Assembly: GCA_016946835.1 (NCBI GenBank)
Contig: JACVTC010000001.1
Location: 1,162,501-1,224,500, forward strand
Length of the DNA: 62,000 nt
From: Neocallimastix lanati (nom. inval.)
Taxonomy: Eukaryota; Neocallimastigomycota; Neocallimastigomycetes; Neocallimastigales; Neocallimastigaceae
Direction of reading: 5' to 3'
Shown: positions 42,986 to 56,129 of the stretch, one piece after another
Layout of the letters: every line of letters starts with the position of its first letter
How positions within the stretch are numbered: the first letter of the stretch is position 1
Translations under genes and position numbers: made by a program
Notes under the pieces: generated by a model
Databases searched by the model: none
The model's input: only the letters and a program-made list of their open reading frames with translations
What the model was told of the DNA's origin: nothing

Positions 42986-44651
42986 GGTACCTATATCGGA
43001 AATTTAAAAATAATCAATTCACATTATCAAATTTTCATTACACTCGGGACCCGGACATTAAAAATAGTTTAATATCATCAGATCATATATTGAGCTTAGG
43101 AAATAAAATAATTATGGAAAAAATCAATAACAAGGATAGATTATAAATTATTAATAAAAATAAATATTAATTTTGATGTACAAAACCATACCCCTATCCA
43201 TAAGATTGATTATTCATTATGGTATTCTCGTTCAGTGCATTTCAACAATTATAATAGTATCAAAAATTATATTATTAAGCATACATCTTTTCACAACAAC
43301 AAAAAAATTGTCTTGAATATAAAATCAACAAATTAAGAAGAAAGCCATTTTTTGCTTCTGAATCTTTTACTCCTCAACCTCTAGAACTAGTCCATACTGA
43401 TGTTGTTGATAAACTAGAAACTTCATTTCAAGGATATAACTACTACTTTCATTTTCCTTGATGACTATGACTTTTCCAGAAAAAGTTGAATTTACCTATT
43501 AAAGAAAAAAAAAATCTAATATTTATAATAAATTTAGATTTTTATAAATTAACTTCCAACTTATTATAATATTCCTATTAAAACTTTTAAATTTGATTAT
43601 GATAAATTTGATAATGATACCGAATATATAAATAAAAGTGTTATCTCATTTTTGAATAATCATGAAACTCACTTTATACATTCTACGCCTGGTTATCCCT
43701 AACAAAATGGACTCATTAAACGCTTAAATCAAACTATGAATAATTGTGCAGAAACACTATTTAAATTCTGCCATATTACCTCTTTCCTTTTGGGATTCTG
43801 CTATTCAATGTGCTGTTTTCTTATGTAACTCAAATCCACCATTCTAGTATTAATTTCAAAATTCCTAATGAATTATTTTTAAATAAACCCATTGATATTT
43901 CTCACTTTAATGTATTTAGTTGTAAAGTATTTTCCTTTAATTACCTTAAAACTAATAAATCTGAAAAAAAAAAAAAAAAACTATAAACAAGGGAATTTTT
44001 CTTGGTTATCATGAAAATTCTCTCATATTTTTAACTATTTCTACTAATTTTATTACTACCGCTAAAGATGTTTACTTTATGGAAGATATTCCTTGAACCA
44101 TCGATACTCCGTTTTTTTTTTTTTTTAATACTATTGATTTTTTATCCAATTATTCTAATTTATCAATTGAGGGGAAAAGTACTAATATATAATCGATAAA
44201 TTCTTGTTATAATAATAATAATAATAATAATAATAGTATGAATAATAGTATTAATAATAATAACCTTGTAGATAGCAATGCTAATATGCTAATAAGAAAA
44301 AAAAAGAAATATTCAAGAGGATGAAGTCTCAGATGATGATTCAGACATTCAAACATTAAGTATAAGAAAAGAAATATAATCTAAAAAAATATAAATATTA
44401 AAAAAAAAAAAAAAAAAAAACATAAAATCTTCCATTTTATAACAAAATGTCCAAATGCATATAATGAAGCTATGAATTCAAAAGATTCAAAAGAATGGAA
44501 CAGAGCAATAAAAAATGAAATTAAAAATGTAAATAATAATAAAAATATTATGATAGTAGTTGAATATTAATAATATTCCAAAAAAAAAAAAAAAAAAAAT
44601 CCAAATATTATAGATATTAGATGGGTACACTAGTAATTAATAGTGATAGAA

Positions 44652-44694
<43 letters not shown>

Positions 44695-45158
44695 AAGCAA
44701 AAAATTAGTTGTAAAAGGTTATCAACAAAAGGAAGGTGAAGATTCCATTTCAACTTATTCAACTACAACACAATCAGATAGTATAAGAATTACCATTGCA
44801 AATTGCATTCATAAACAAATGGAATTTAAAAACAATTAGATATTAAAACAGCATATTTTAAATGTTGATAATTAATAAAACTATTTTATGTAAAAATTCT
44901 ACAAGGGCAATACAAACTATAATAGTAAAAAATCTACAATACATTAATCAAATATATTATAATGGGAAAAATAAGTTGATAGGATTTTCATATGCTAACT
45001 ATGCTAATGACGAAGTTACTAGAAGATCAATAAGTGAAGATATATATATATATATATTTTTACATGGAAATAGTCCAATTTCATGGAAGTCACAAATTCA
45101 AATAAATGCTACTTTATTTGAATTTATTAGTCTTACTGAATGGGCAAAACATGGAATA

Positions 45159-45200
<42 letters not shown>

Positions 45201-45470
45201 TATTCAAAAGAAATAACTAATAAAAGTAGAAAATAAACCCTGTCCCTGTATAGCATAGCTGAAGATGAAAAGCAAAAAAAAAAAAAAAAAAAAAAAAAAG
45301 ATGTAAAATATATTGATACTTACAAGATATAATATACTCAAGAAAAAATAAAAATAAAATATATATATATATATAAAATTGGAATATGCTTGAACAACTA
45401 ACATGCTTGCAAACCCTTTAATAAAACGAGGTATCCAGTATTAACATTTAAAAAATTTAACGATATATTT
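42986..45470 (+). mobile_element. decayed Ty1/copia retrotransposon (integrase, RT, RNase H remnants)
   Basis: Fragments in shifting frames appear in copia order. A gag-pre-integrase-like part is at about 43230-43345. The start of the integrase core (PLELVHTDVV-like, about 43380-43410) and HSTPGYP.QNGLIKRLNQTM (about 43680-43740) follow. The RT start (NAYNEAMNSKDSKEWNRAIKNEI, about 44455-44530) and LVVKGYQQKEGEDSISTYST (about 44706-44765) come next. RNase H GFSYANYANDEVTRRS (about 44980-45030) and FISLTEWAKHGIW end the series. Integrase before RT places it in copia, not gypsy. The RT active site is deleted. Several frames are broken by A runs of 20-50 bases grown inside Lys-coding positions. 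I found no LTRs. Confidence 0.85.
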
Positions 45471-45519
45471 TTTGATGATCAAAACAGATTATAATTAAAT
45501 AAATAGATTATTAAATATG

Positions 45520-46345
<826 letters not shown>

Positions 46346-46621
46346 TAATGATGAAATAGTGAAGACAATATTATTAAAAAAAATTCAGTTCAAAGATAAA
46401 ATATTGATTGTATAGAAACAGAAGAATCAACTATTATAAAGACTGAAGATAAGATTGAAATGTATAATTATCCATCAAGTGATTTATTAAGAAATGGTTT
46501 ATGTATTAAGATCTTATTTGAAAAAATAAAAATAATAAAAATAAAAAATAAAAATCAAGAATAAAAAAATAAAAAATCAGAATAATAATAAAAATAATGA
46601 TATTTATAATGATAAAATAGA

Positions 46622-46656
<35 letters not shown>

Positions 46657-46830
46657 GTATTGGACTATCAATTAAATATTAATAACTTTATAAATCATTG
46701 GATTAAACCGGAAAATAATTATATTATTCTTCCAATTTTTCATTTGTTTTTAACTTGAAATTATCAATAAAAAATATGGAAAATGATTCAAAAGTTTCAT
46801 TCAAACAAAGTTTAAAAAAAAAAATAATAA

Positions 46831-46861
<31 letters not shown>

Positions 46862-46938
46862 ATTTGTAAATAATGATTTTAATGCTCCTAAGTTAAAAAT
46901 GTGAAAAATTAATTATTTAGAATTATAAAAAAAAAAAA

Positions 46939-46972
<34 letters not shown>

Positions 46973-47055
46973 TAAAAAATGGGCGATAAATTATGTGATG
47001 TAAATTCACTTATATATAAATTATTTATTTAGTATTTATTTATGTATTTATGTAT

Positions 47056-47090
<35 letters not shown>

Positions 47091-47628
47091 TTATTTCAAT
47101 CTTTATTTTTTTTTTTTTTTTTTAAACAAAATAATAAAATAAATAAAATAATAATAATAATAAATATAACAAAAAAATAATTTAATAAATAAATAAAATT
47201 AATAATTATAATTAATAAAAAAAAATTTTTTTATATTTTATATTTCATAAATTTTTTTTATTTATTTAAATATCATTAATTTGTAATTTGCTTTATATAT
47301 ACATTATATATATATATGTTTATTTTTTTCTTTTTTTTTTTTTTTTTATGTTATTACATTTATGGTTTATTCCATTAATAAAATTAATAAAATTAACAAA
47401 TTTTATATATTTTATCATACAAAAAAAAAAAATTTTTTTTTTTTTTTTTTTTATATTTTTAAATTTTAATTAAAATTAAATTATTAACAATTATAATTTT
47501 TATGGATAAATTTGATTTTTCAATCACTTTTAATTTTTTTATTTTTATCATCCTATTTTTTTTTTTTTTTTTTTTCTTTTTGTTAGTTTTAATTATTTTC
47601 TATTATTATTATTTTTTAAGATTCATAC
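46346..47628. other. AT-rich spacer with possible decayed coding scraps
   Basis: The 46400-46520 stretch reads KTEDKIEMYNYPSSDLLRNG in one frame, with no family match I can make; stops follow. The rest is TTTA/TAAA runs (46830-46861, 47034-47091) and homopolymers. It is the 3' flank of AIP1. Confidence 0.5.
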
Positions 47629-49146
47629 TTAAAAAGTGAGATCCCAAACTCTAATACAAGCATCTTGACCAACAGAAGCAATAGTATTGTTGTTTAAGAA
47701 AATAGCATCCGTGGAATTTTCTTGGTGAGCATTCTTAATTTGAATCTTTTTCATTGGTTTTTCAATACTCCAAACAATAACAGCAGTATCTAATGAAGTA
47801 CTGACAGCATGAAGACTATCTTCAGACCAGTTAATAGAGTTAACTCTAGCATTATGGAATACCCATTGATTATACTTTAAGGAACGATCCTTAACATCAA
47901 ATACATAAATAGCACGATTAGTATCAGCGACAGCAATAAGTTCACCATTTGGACTGTATTTAATTGCAGTAATGGCACCACGATTTTGTTCTAATTTATC
48001 CTTTGGAGCTAAGCTAGTACCATCAAAACTGTAGAAGTAAACCTTATTATCTGCAGCACCAACAGCAACTTCGGTATTATCAGGTGAAACATCAACAGTA
48101 TTAGCTTCATATTCAACAGTTAACTTTGATGCAACAGAGTTATTCTTTATTACAACAATTTCACTAGAAGTAGCAACAATTAAATCATGATTTTTATTAG
48201 TAACGACTGTCTTTGGTAAGCCTTCAAAGTTAATACTATTACCATTGAAAGTATTGGTGTTGATATCAATAGATTTGTTAGAGTTATCCATACTAACAGT
48301 TTCAACAGTATTTTCGGTACAAACCATAGATTGAATTTGGTTACTGTGACCTGCACCTTCAACATATGAAGCTTCACCAATAGAGCTATCATCCCACTTA
48401 CAAATTCTGCCATCATAACTACCAGTAAAGAAGGTTTCGCTCTTTTCAGTCTTACAGATAGAGGTGATACCCTTAACATGACCCTTTAAAGTCTTACAGA
48501 CACTACCAGTATTCTTATCAAGATAGTTAATGTTACCTCCAAGAGAAACACTAAGTAACCAATCATTTTGCCAGAGATTTCCAAGTTGTTGATCATTAAC
48601 AGTATTACCAACATTGAATGTAGTTTTTACACTTTGGCTTTCAATATCCCATAACTTAACAGTACAATCACCAGATGAAGTGATAATTTGAGTACTATCT
48701 GGACTCCAATTTAATGAATAAATACCACCCTTATGATTATCGGGAGATGTACTTAATTCACATTTCAAGTCACCAGTGCTACCGTCATAGAGGAAAATCT
48801 TACCATCAGAACCAGCAGAAGCGAAAAGATCACCATTTGGTGAGAAACTAACATCTTGAACAAAACCGGTGTGTAAATTGTTGTGAGATCTGTTAAATTT
48901 GTATGGAACACCATTATAAAAGTTAATAGTCATATCATCAGAACAAGTAACGGCTCTAAATGGACGTTTAGATCGAATAGAGCAAGCGTTAATTACTTTA
49001 CTGTGTCCAGTAATATTACCAACTGAAGAACCAGTATCGAATAAGAAAGCATGACCATACCTTTATTTATTAATTTTATTTTTTTTTTTTTTTTGAAGTT
49101 AAAATTTAATATTTTTAAATATTCATTTATTAATAAATAATATATC

Positions 49147-49186
<40 letters not shown>

Positions 49187-50388
49187 TTATAATAAATTAC
49201 TTTTCTTTTCCGTCACCAACAACAATAATTCTCTTACTTTCGGAATCCCATTGAACATCATTAATTCTATCAGAGAGAGGTCTATATTCTGACTTTAAAA
49301 TATGTTCCTCTTGAGTAGCATCCCAAATTCTTATATTACCATTAGCATCTTTAGAATTTTAAACATACATCATATATATTTATTTATTTTTATATAATAA
49401 ATTGAATTTTATATATTATACAATTATTTTTATTATTATTTATTGATTTAAATAAAATATATATTTATATATATATATATATATTAATTATTTAACATTT
49501 TATTAATTATTTAACAAAAATATTAATATAAATTATTTTTATATTAAATTTAATATACAATTAAATACCTCCAGAACAAATATAGAAACCACTTGGAGAA
49601 TAGCGAGCAACAGTAACTTGACTACTATGTTCAGTATATGCAGAAGCAATTTCTGGATGCTTTATATTTTATTTTATTTTATTTATATTTTTAGAGAATA
49701 AAATATTATTCTTCATTAATTATATATTCCTTTAATAATATTATTATTGTTATTTTTATTATTTTCTTGATAACTTACTTCAATATCTCTTATAATAACA
49801 GTTCTACCATTTGTATATAAAAAATTCTTTCCTTTTGGATCAGCTCCAAGTTTAACAGAATGACCTCTAGTTGTTTGTGGAGCACAAGCAAAAAGATATT
49901 CTGTTTATTAAAACGATAAAAAAAAAATAATAATAATAATTAATAACACATAAATAATAAAGTTAATAAATATTCAAGTATGTAAAATATTGTGATCTCG
50001 ATTTTTTTTATAATAAATTATAAAATTATATTATCATTTATTATCATTTACATTATTAATTTTTAATAAATTATAATATATATATTAATAAAAAGAAAAA
50101 GAATTATAACAATTATTCTCAAACAATAAAAGAATTATATTGAAAAAAATATATTATAAAAATAATTCAAAATTTATTATTAAATTATGTTATAATTCCT
50201 ACTTAAAAAAAAATTAATTTTAAATAATTTTAAATACTCATTAATAAACAAATATAAACAATATTTTCTAGAAAATATTTATGATATTCATATATATATA
50301 TAAAAACAATAATCATAATAAATACAAAATAATAATAATAATAAAAATTGAAAAAGAAATATTTACTCTTTGCGAAAGTATAAGACAT
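47629..50388 (-). CDS. AIP1: actin-interacting protein 1 (AIP1/WDR1), WD40 double propeller, 604 aa
   Basis: AIP1 binds cofilin-decorated actin filaments and promotes their disassembly and barbed-end capping (family knowledge). Exons 50388-50367 (22 bp), 49900-49779, 49659-49569, 49348-49201 and 49060-47629 join in phase, 605 codons with stop. This equals the usual length of about 600 aa. The N-terminus is [20 protein letters not shown]. It continues [20 protein letters not shown] and [17 protein letters not shown], which are AIP1-specific. WD40 repeats run to the end, with [20 protein letters not shown] and [12 protein letters not shown] among them, giving the two seven-bladed propellers of the family. 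Introns are 90-470 bp, AT-rich, start GTAA/GTAT and end TAG/AAG. The tiny first exon with only seven codons is a notable feature. The coding sequence has much higher GC than its flanks, as expected for a highly expressed gene. Confidence 0.95.
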
Positions 50389-51466
50389 TTTTATTTTCAC
50401 AATTAATTGATTTTCTTTTACTGTTATTATTTAAAAGAATTATAATTAATATTTGTTATTATAAAATTAGAAGTTATTGTATTAATCACTAATATAATTC
50501 TTTTATTTCCTTTTTAATGAAAAATGGTATTAAAAAATTAAAATTTTAATATAAATTGAATTATACATAAAATATATTAAAAAATTAATTAATAAATATC
50601 ATACTTATTATTTTCAAATTTTATTTATTCATAATAAAAATTTAATAATAAAAATTTAATAATAAAATTTTAATAATAAAAATTTAATAATAAAAATTTA
50701 ATAATAAAATTTTAATAAATGTTTACTAATATAAATTGAATGGATAAAATATATTTTAAAATATTTTAATAATATATTAATATATTCAAAAGTGTAGCTT
50801 TATTTAATGTATTTAATAATTACTTTTTTTTTTTTAATAAAAAATTAAAATGAAAATTTTAAAATATATATAGATTATTTTTTAAATATAAACGGATGTA
50901 TATATTTTATATTTAAGTATGAATAGTATGAATTTAATTTTTTCAAAAAATTAAAAAGAATTAGTAAATCAATGAATATAATTTATCAGAAAAGCAAATA
51001 TACTATTTTTTATATTGTTTATTATAAACCAGAACAATTAAATTCAAATATTTAAAGGTAGGCAATATATTGAGATAATAAATATTATTCTATAATAAAG
51101 AGTAACTCAAAATTTTGAATTTTTAAAATTTCAAAGCTTTTCTTGATATATATATTTTAAATATTAAATTTTAATAATTTATATAAACACTCGCTTAAAT
51201 CTTTGATTAATTTTTAAAGGATTATAGTCACAAAAATTATAATAATAATTATAAAATAATAAAACTAATGGTATATTTTGTTATTAATAAAATCTTAAAC
51301 TTTTAAATAATAATTTATAACCAAATAGTTTTAAAATATTTAAATATTAATTGTAAATGAAAATATATATATTACTATAATTTGACATCTTAAAATTCTG
51401 ATATAGAAAAAAAATGACAAAGGATTAGATTAACAAAATTTTTATTAATAAAATTTTAAATTTTTT
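50389..51466. other. AT-rich upstream region of AIP1
   Basis: No gene. A small repeat of AATAATAAAAATTT-like units occurs at 50636-50717. Confidence 0.6.
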
Positions 51467-51689
51467 GGGAGAGTTGCATTTCCCCAAATTGCATTTCGCC
51501 AGGTTGCATTTCGACAAATAGAGTATTGATATAAATAAATGAATAAATAAATAAATATTAATTCAAAATATTTTTTTTAAAATTGTTTTTATGCGATATT
51601 AATAATGTTTAATTTTATTTATTGATTTATTTATTTATTTAATAATTTTCAATTTGGCGAAATGCAATTTGGCGAAATGCCCCACACCC
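51467..51689 (+). mobile_element. MITE-like element copy 4, complete, 9-bp TSD
   Basis: Runs from GGGAGAGTTGCATTTCCCC to GCGAAATGCCCCACACCC. It is flanked by 9-bp direct repeats AAATTTTTT at 51458-51466 and 51690-51698. Because that TSD is low complexity it is weaker evidence by itself. The left arm has three 15-bp motifs and the right arm two, the shortest copy (223 bp). The core includes TTTTTATGCGATATTAATA, as in copies 1 and 3. Confidence 0.9.
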
Positions 51690-53259
51690 AAATTTTTTTT
51701 CTTATAAAATTTTATTATAATCTTTTTTTTTTTTTTAGTTTCAGTAAATAATAAAAAAAAGTACATTTGAGAAACGAATAAAATAATAATAAAAAAAAAA
51801 TTTTAATAAATTAATATATTTAAAAATTATTAAAATAAATTCATCAGTATTTGTAACATATTTATGAATTATAATTACATATCCATTATGAATATCAATA
51901 ATTCTATTTATATAAAAATTAAAATATAAATAAAAAAATAAACAAAATAAAATAAAATAAAAAAAAAAAATTATTCTACTTTTATTACCATTATCAGATT
52001 TTTACATATATTAAAAATTCCAATATGAGAAAAAAAAACTTGTAAGTATTATTCTATTATAATATTATTTAAACCTCAATTATAATACGGGTTAAAATAA
52101 ATAATTTTTTAATTACTTGTTAATATTTAGTATTTATTTTATTAAAAACAGTAGTAACAAATTACAATAATATTGATCCTATTTAATATTTTAAAACTTC
52201 ATAAAAATATTTGCCTAATGATTAAAGAACACATCAATAACAATACATTTTAAATTCGTATTTTCATTTTTTTTTTTTTATAAAATAAAATTATTAACTA
52301 AACTAAAATATGAAAATAGTAATTTAAGACTAACTATTTTAATTTATATTGTATAAATTATTATTTTAATATATTTATAAATTATATATTCAATTTTAAA
52401 TTTTATTTTAAAATTTATTGCATATATAAAATTTCCTTTTTATATAAAAATATAAAAGTATTATTTATTGAAATTTAATTCTATATTAATAAAACCTGTG
52501 ATACAATTTCTTAGTTTTAAATCATAATGTTAATATATATAATTATAAATATTTTAAGATATGTAATAAAAAAATACAAAATTTTATTATTTTTATTATT
52601 TTTACACATTTCATCATATTTATTATTAGAAAGTATAAGAATTAAAGTATAATAAAATAGTTTAGTATTAATAAAAATAAAGTGTTATATATTAATGAAT
52701 AAAAAAGTTTAATTATAAATTTTATATGTTATTTTTATTTTTATGTTATATTTTATTATTATTTTGTAAAAAGTTAAATTAATATTATTTGAAAATGTCC
52801 CATTTAGTATAAAGAATAATTTTTAATGTAAATATTTTAGTCAATTTAAATAAATATTAATTTACTACTAAAATGGTCTAACAAATGAAAAAGATATATA
52901 AAATAATGAAATTAAAGTATAAGATTTAAAATATTAAGAAAAATCAAATTATAAAAATATAAAGGTTGAATTAAAATAAAAAAAAAAAAAAAAAAAACTA
53001 TAATAAATTATAATAAATTATAATTAAAAATAAAATAATAAATATTAGTATTTTTAAATTTGAATTTATTTTTAAAGAACAATTAATTTAAAGAAAGATG
53101 AATATTTGTTTGATAAAAAAGTAGCAACATAAATTATATTATTATCAAATTTTATAAAGATTAATTTATTTATAATTTTTCATTAAAATTTTATCATTAT
53201 ATGTAATTATAATTATTATTATACAATATACAATTTTATTTATGATTAAATATTAATAG
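51690..53259. other. AT-rich intergenic DNA
   Basis: No coding signal seen on either strand; only short A and T runs. Confidence 0.6.
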
Positions 53260-53408
53260 AAAATCAAATGTAATGAATTTATTAGGAAGTTCTAGTTTTT
53301 CAAAATCAAATCTGTATTATATTGTTCCACAAGGAAAAGTATTTTTTGTTATTAAAAAGATTAATTCTTTATTTTAATTAATAAGATCAAGTGAATTAGA
53401 TATATATA

Positions 53409-53485
<77 letters not shown>

Positions 53486-53753
53486 AGATCATTTCTTTAA
53501 TTAAATCAAAGGATTCATCAAGACATCAATTAATAAAAGAGATTGCTGGAACAAGAATTTATGAACAAAGAAGAAATGAAAGTAATAAAATTATGGAACA
53601 AATAGATATGATTTTATTTAATTATATTATATATACTAATAGAACAACTTTCAGGTGGTCAAAAATCATTAGTTGTATTAGTATTAATTTTCTCTATTCA
53701 ATAGTGTGATACTGCACCATTTTATTTATTTGGTAAATTTTATAAATATTTTT

Positions 53754-53805
<52 letters not shown>

Positions 53806-54243
53806 TATTTGTAATTTTTAATTTTTATAAATGTAATAATTGAATAAAAAAATAATTAATTATAAAAACTATTACAAATTTTTTTAAAGATGAAATTAAT
53901 ACTAATCTTGATTCTGCACCCAGAAGCGCTGTTGCAGCTATATATGTTATCTAATATATTGGAGTATAATTTTTTTTCAAATTATTTATAATTAAATATA
54001 TTCATTTAATAATTAATAAATATATTCTTATGTAATAAATTATTAAAAAAAAAAAAAGTTTTGTAATAATATTTAGTTATGATCCATGAATTAAGTAAAG
54101 ATAGTCAATTCACAACTACTTCATTTGGACTAGAATTAATAGAAAATAAAAATCAATTCTATAGTGTAACTTTTGCTAATAAAGTTATTTCTATTAATAA
54201 TATATCGAAAGAAAAATCATCATTTGTTGAAAGTGAAACTTAA
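53260..54243 (+). pseudogene. SMC3: SMC3 cohesin subunit relic with internal deletion
   Basis: SMC3 is the cohesin ATPase. Recognisable pieces are KSNVMNLLGSSSFSKSNLYY and IVPQGK (53261-53338), then, after an intron holding about 70 [21 protein letters not shown] and YEQRRNES (53488-53600). The frame then changes and jumps directly to the C-terminal ATPase signature [18 protein letters not shown] (about 53647-53701). After further introns come DEINTNLDSAPRSAVAAI and the C-terminal MIHELSKDSQFTTTSFGLEL to a TAA at about 54243. The coiled coils and hinge, most of the roughly 1200-residue protein, are absent, as is Walker A. TAG at 53702 replaces a Gln codon in the signature region. Retained introns rule out a processed copy, so this is a decayed genomic duplicate. 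Confidence 0.85.
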
Positions 54244-54583
54244 CTAAACGGTAATAGATGAAATATGTAATACTAATACTAATAATAATATAATAATAAA
54301 AATATAATAATTATCATCATCATCATTAGCATCATAATAATAATGTTTTTATACTATGAATAAAAATTTAAAATTTTTTAATATTTTGTTCGTTTATTAG
54401 TTTTTTTAAATATATTAAAAATATAATTAATATATCAGTAGTTTAAATTTAAGTTACTATTTTTTCTAACTTTTCAATTTTAATATTATTTTTTAAGCTA
54501 TATTTGCCATTTTTTTTATTATGTTTAATATTATTATAAATAAAAATATAATTATATAACCATTATTTATATATTATAAATAA

Positions 54584-55027
54584 AACATAGACTTGCACAT
54601 ATGGGTACCCATCTCCCATATGGCCATACAGTTATTAATTAACTGTAAGGTGATGAGTTATTGGCATACTGTATCAGCTTCGCCGCTCTCAATCGTCGTT
54701 ACACACTGCCCGGAGATGCATTCCTAACGTTCCTACAAATATCTCTAATGACCACGAGCATCAGAACGGAACCATTAACTCCTCCCTAGTGGGTGTAATC
54801 ATTGGCGATTGGAAATTTTACAATCATCAAGGTCTATGCTTCAATTCAAAGCGTAGTATCAGGGTTGGGTGAAATAATCATCTGAGGGAAAGCCTTATGG
54901 ACATCACGTGTGGTCTCTTGATATCCCAGGATAGAAACCTCATCCGATTATTTGGTGCCATGCCGAGGATTCGAACCCCGCCCTCTACAGTAACCTGTAT
55001 CGTCCTAACCGACTGGACCAACATGGC
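54584..55027 (-). mobile_element. tRNA-headed SINE-like element with 15-bp target-site duplication
   Basis: This is a GC-rich island of 444 bp in AT-only DNA. It is flanked by identical 15-bp repeats ATATATTATAAATAA at 54569-54583 and 55028-55042. Its 5' end (minus strand, 55027-54956) folds like a tRNA. It has a 7-bp acceptor stem GCCATGT/GCATGGC, D arm GTCC..AGTCGGTTA..GGAC, T arm CGGGG-TTCGAAT-CCTCG and discriminator A. Pol III A box TGGTCCAGTCGG (55009-55020) and B box GGTTCGAATCC (54967-54977) are intact. The anticodon loop has only four bases (GTTA), so it is not a working tRNA. The tRNA-unrelated body runs to 54584. No poly(A) tail is obvious. Confidence 0.8.
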
Positions 55028-55081
55028 ATATATTATAAATAACATAATGGAATTTATGGTTGCCAATTGAATTTATTTTTA

Positions 55082-55148
<67 letters not shown>

Positions 55149-56129
55149 ATGAAAAAAATAGATGAATAAATAAATAAATAAATAAAAAAAATAGATGAAT
55201 AAATAAATAAATAAATAAATGAAAAAAATAGATGAATGAATAAATAATTAAATAAATAAATGAAAAAATAAATAGATGAATAAATAAATACCACCATATT
55301 TATTATTCAATTATTTATAATTTATTATTTATAATTTATTATTTATTATTTATTATTTATTATTTATTATTTATTATTCAATTATTTATTATTTATTATT
55401 TATTATCTATTATTTATTATTTATTATTTATTATTTATTATTTATTATTTAGTATTTATTATTTATTATTCAATTATTTATTATTTATTATTTATTATTT
55501 ATTATTTATTATTTATTATTTATTATTTATTATTTTATTATTTTATTATTTTATTATTTTATTATTTTTTATATAAATTGGAATAGATTCAAAATATATT
55601 CAATAACTAAGAATGATTAAATTAGTATAAATATGAAAAAATTTTTTTTTTAATAATGAATTACTTCATTTAAAAATTTTAACTCTAATTGTGCAACCTA
55701 AAAATTTAATATATTGCTTAAATATTAAATAAAAAATAAAAAAAATACAAAAAAATAAAAATAAAATTTTTAAAAATATAAGAAAAAAAAGATCTTTTTG
55801 AATAAAAAAAAATAAAAACTTTTTTTTTATAAATAACAAATAAAAATTGTTTGCAATAAAAAATATAAATTTCTTTTTTTTTTAAAGCTTTAAAAAAGTT
55901 TTTTTTCTTAGGATTTAAAAATCATTAATTCTTTTTCCTATTTTTCATTAACAATGATAATACAAAATATATATTTATATTTAATGTTTTTTTTTTTTTT
56001 TTTTATATTATTTAAATTTACTATATAATTTTACTAAAAGTTTATTTTTAACTAATTTATATTTTTTATAATTCTTTTTGTTCTTATTAAATTAATTTTT
56101 TAAATTATTAAATTATTAAATTATAAAAT
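55028..56129. repeat. TAAA and TTATTTA arrays plus AT-rich spacer
   Basis: Bases 55079-55290 are AAAT/TAAA units interrupted by GAAAAAAATAGATGAATAAA blocks (three to four copies). Bases 55310-55565 are a TTATTTA heptamer array ending in TTTTATTA units. The remainder is unstructured AT DNA. Confidence 0.75.

Noticed and set aside
53260-54243. A novel short functional SMC-like ATPase
   Set aside because: In-frame stop at 53702, a frame change at the deletion junction and no Walker A. The sequence is clearly SMC3-derived.
54956-55027. Functional tRNA gene on the minus strand
   Set aside because: Stems and pol III boxes are good, but the anticodon loop has only four bases and the unit is part of a 444-bp TSD-flanked insertion.
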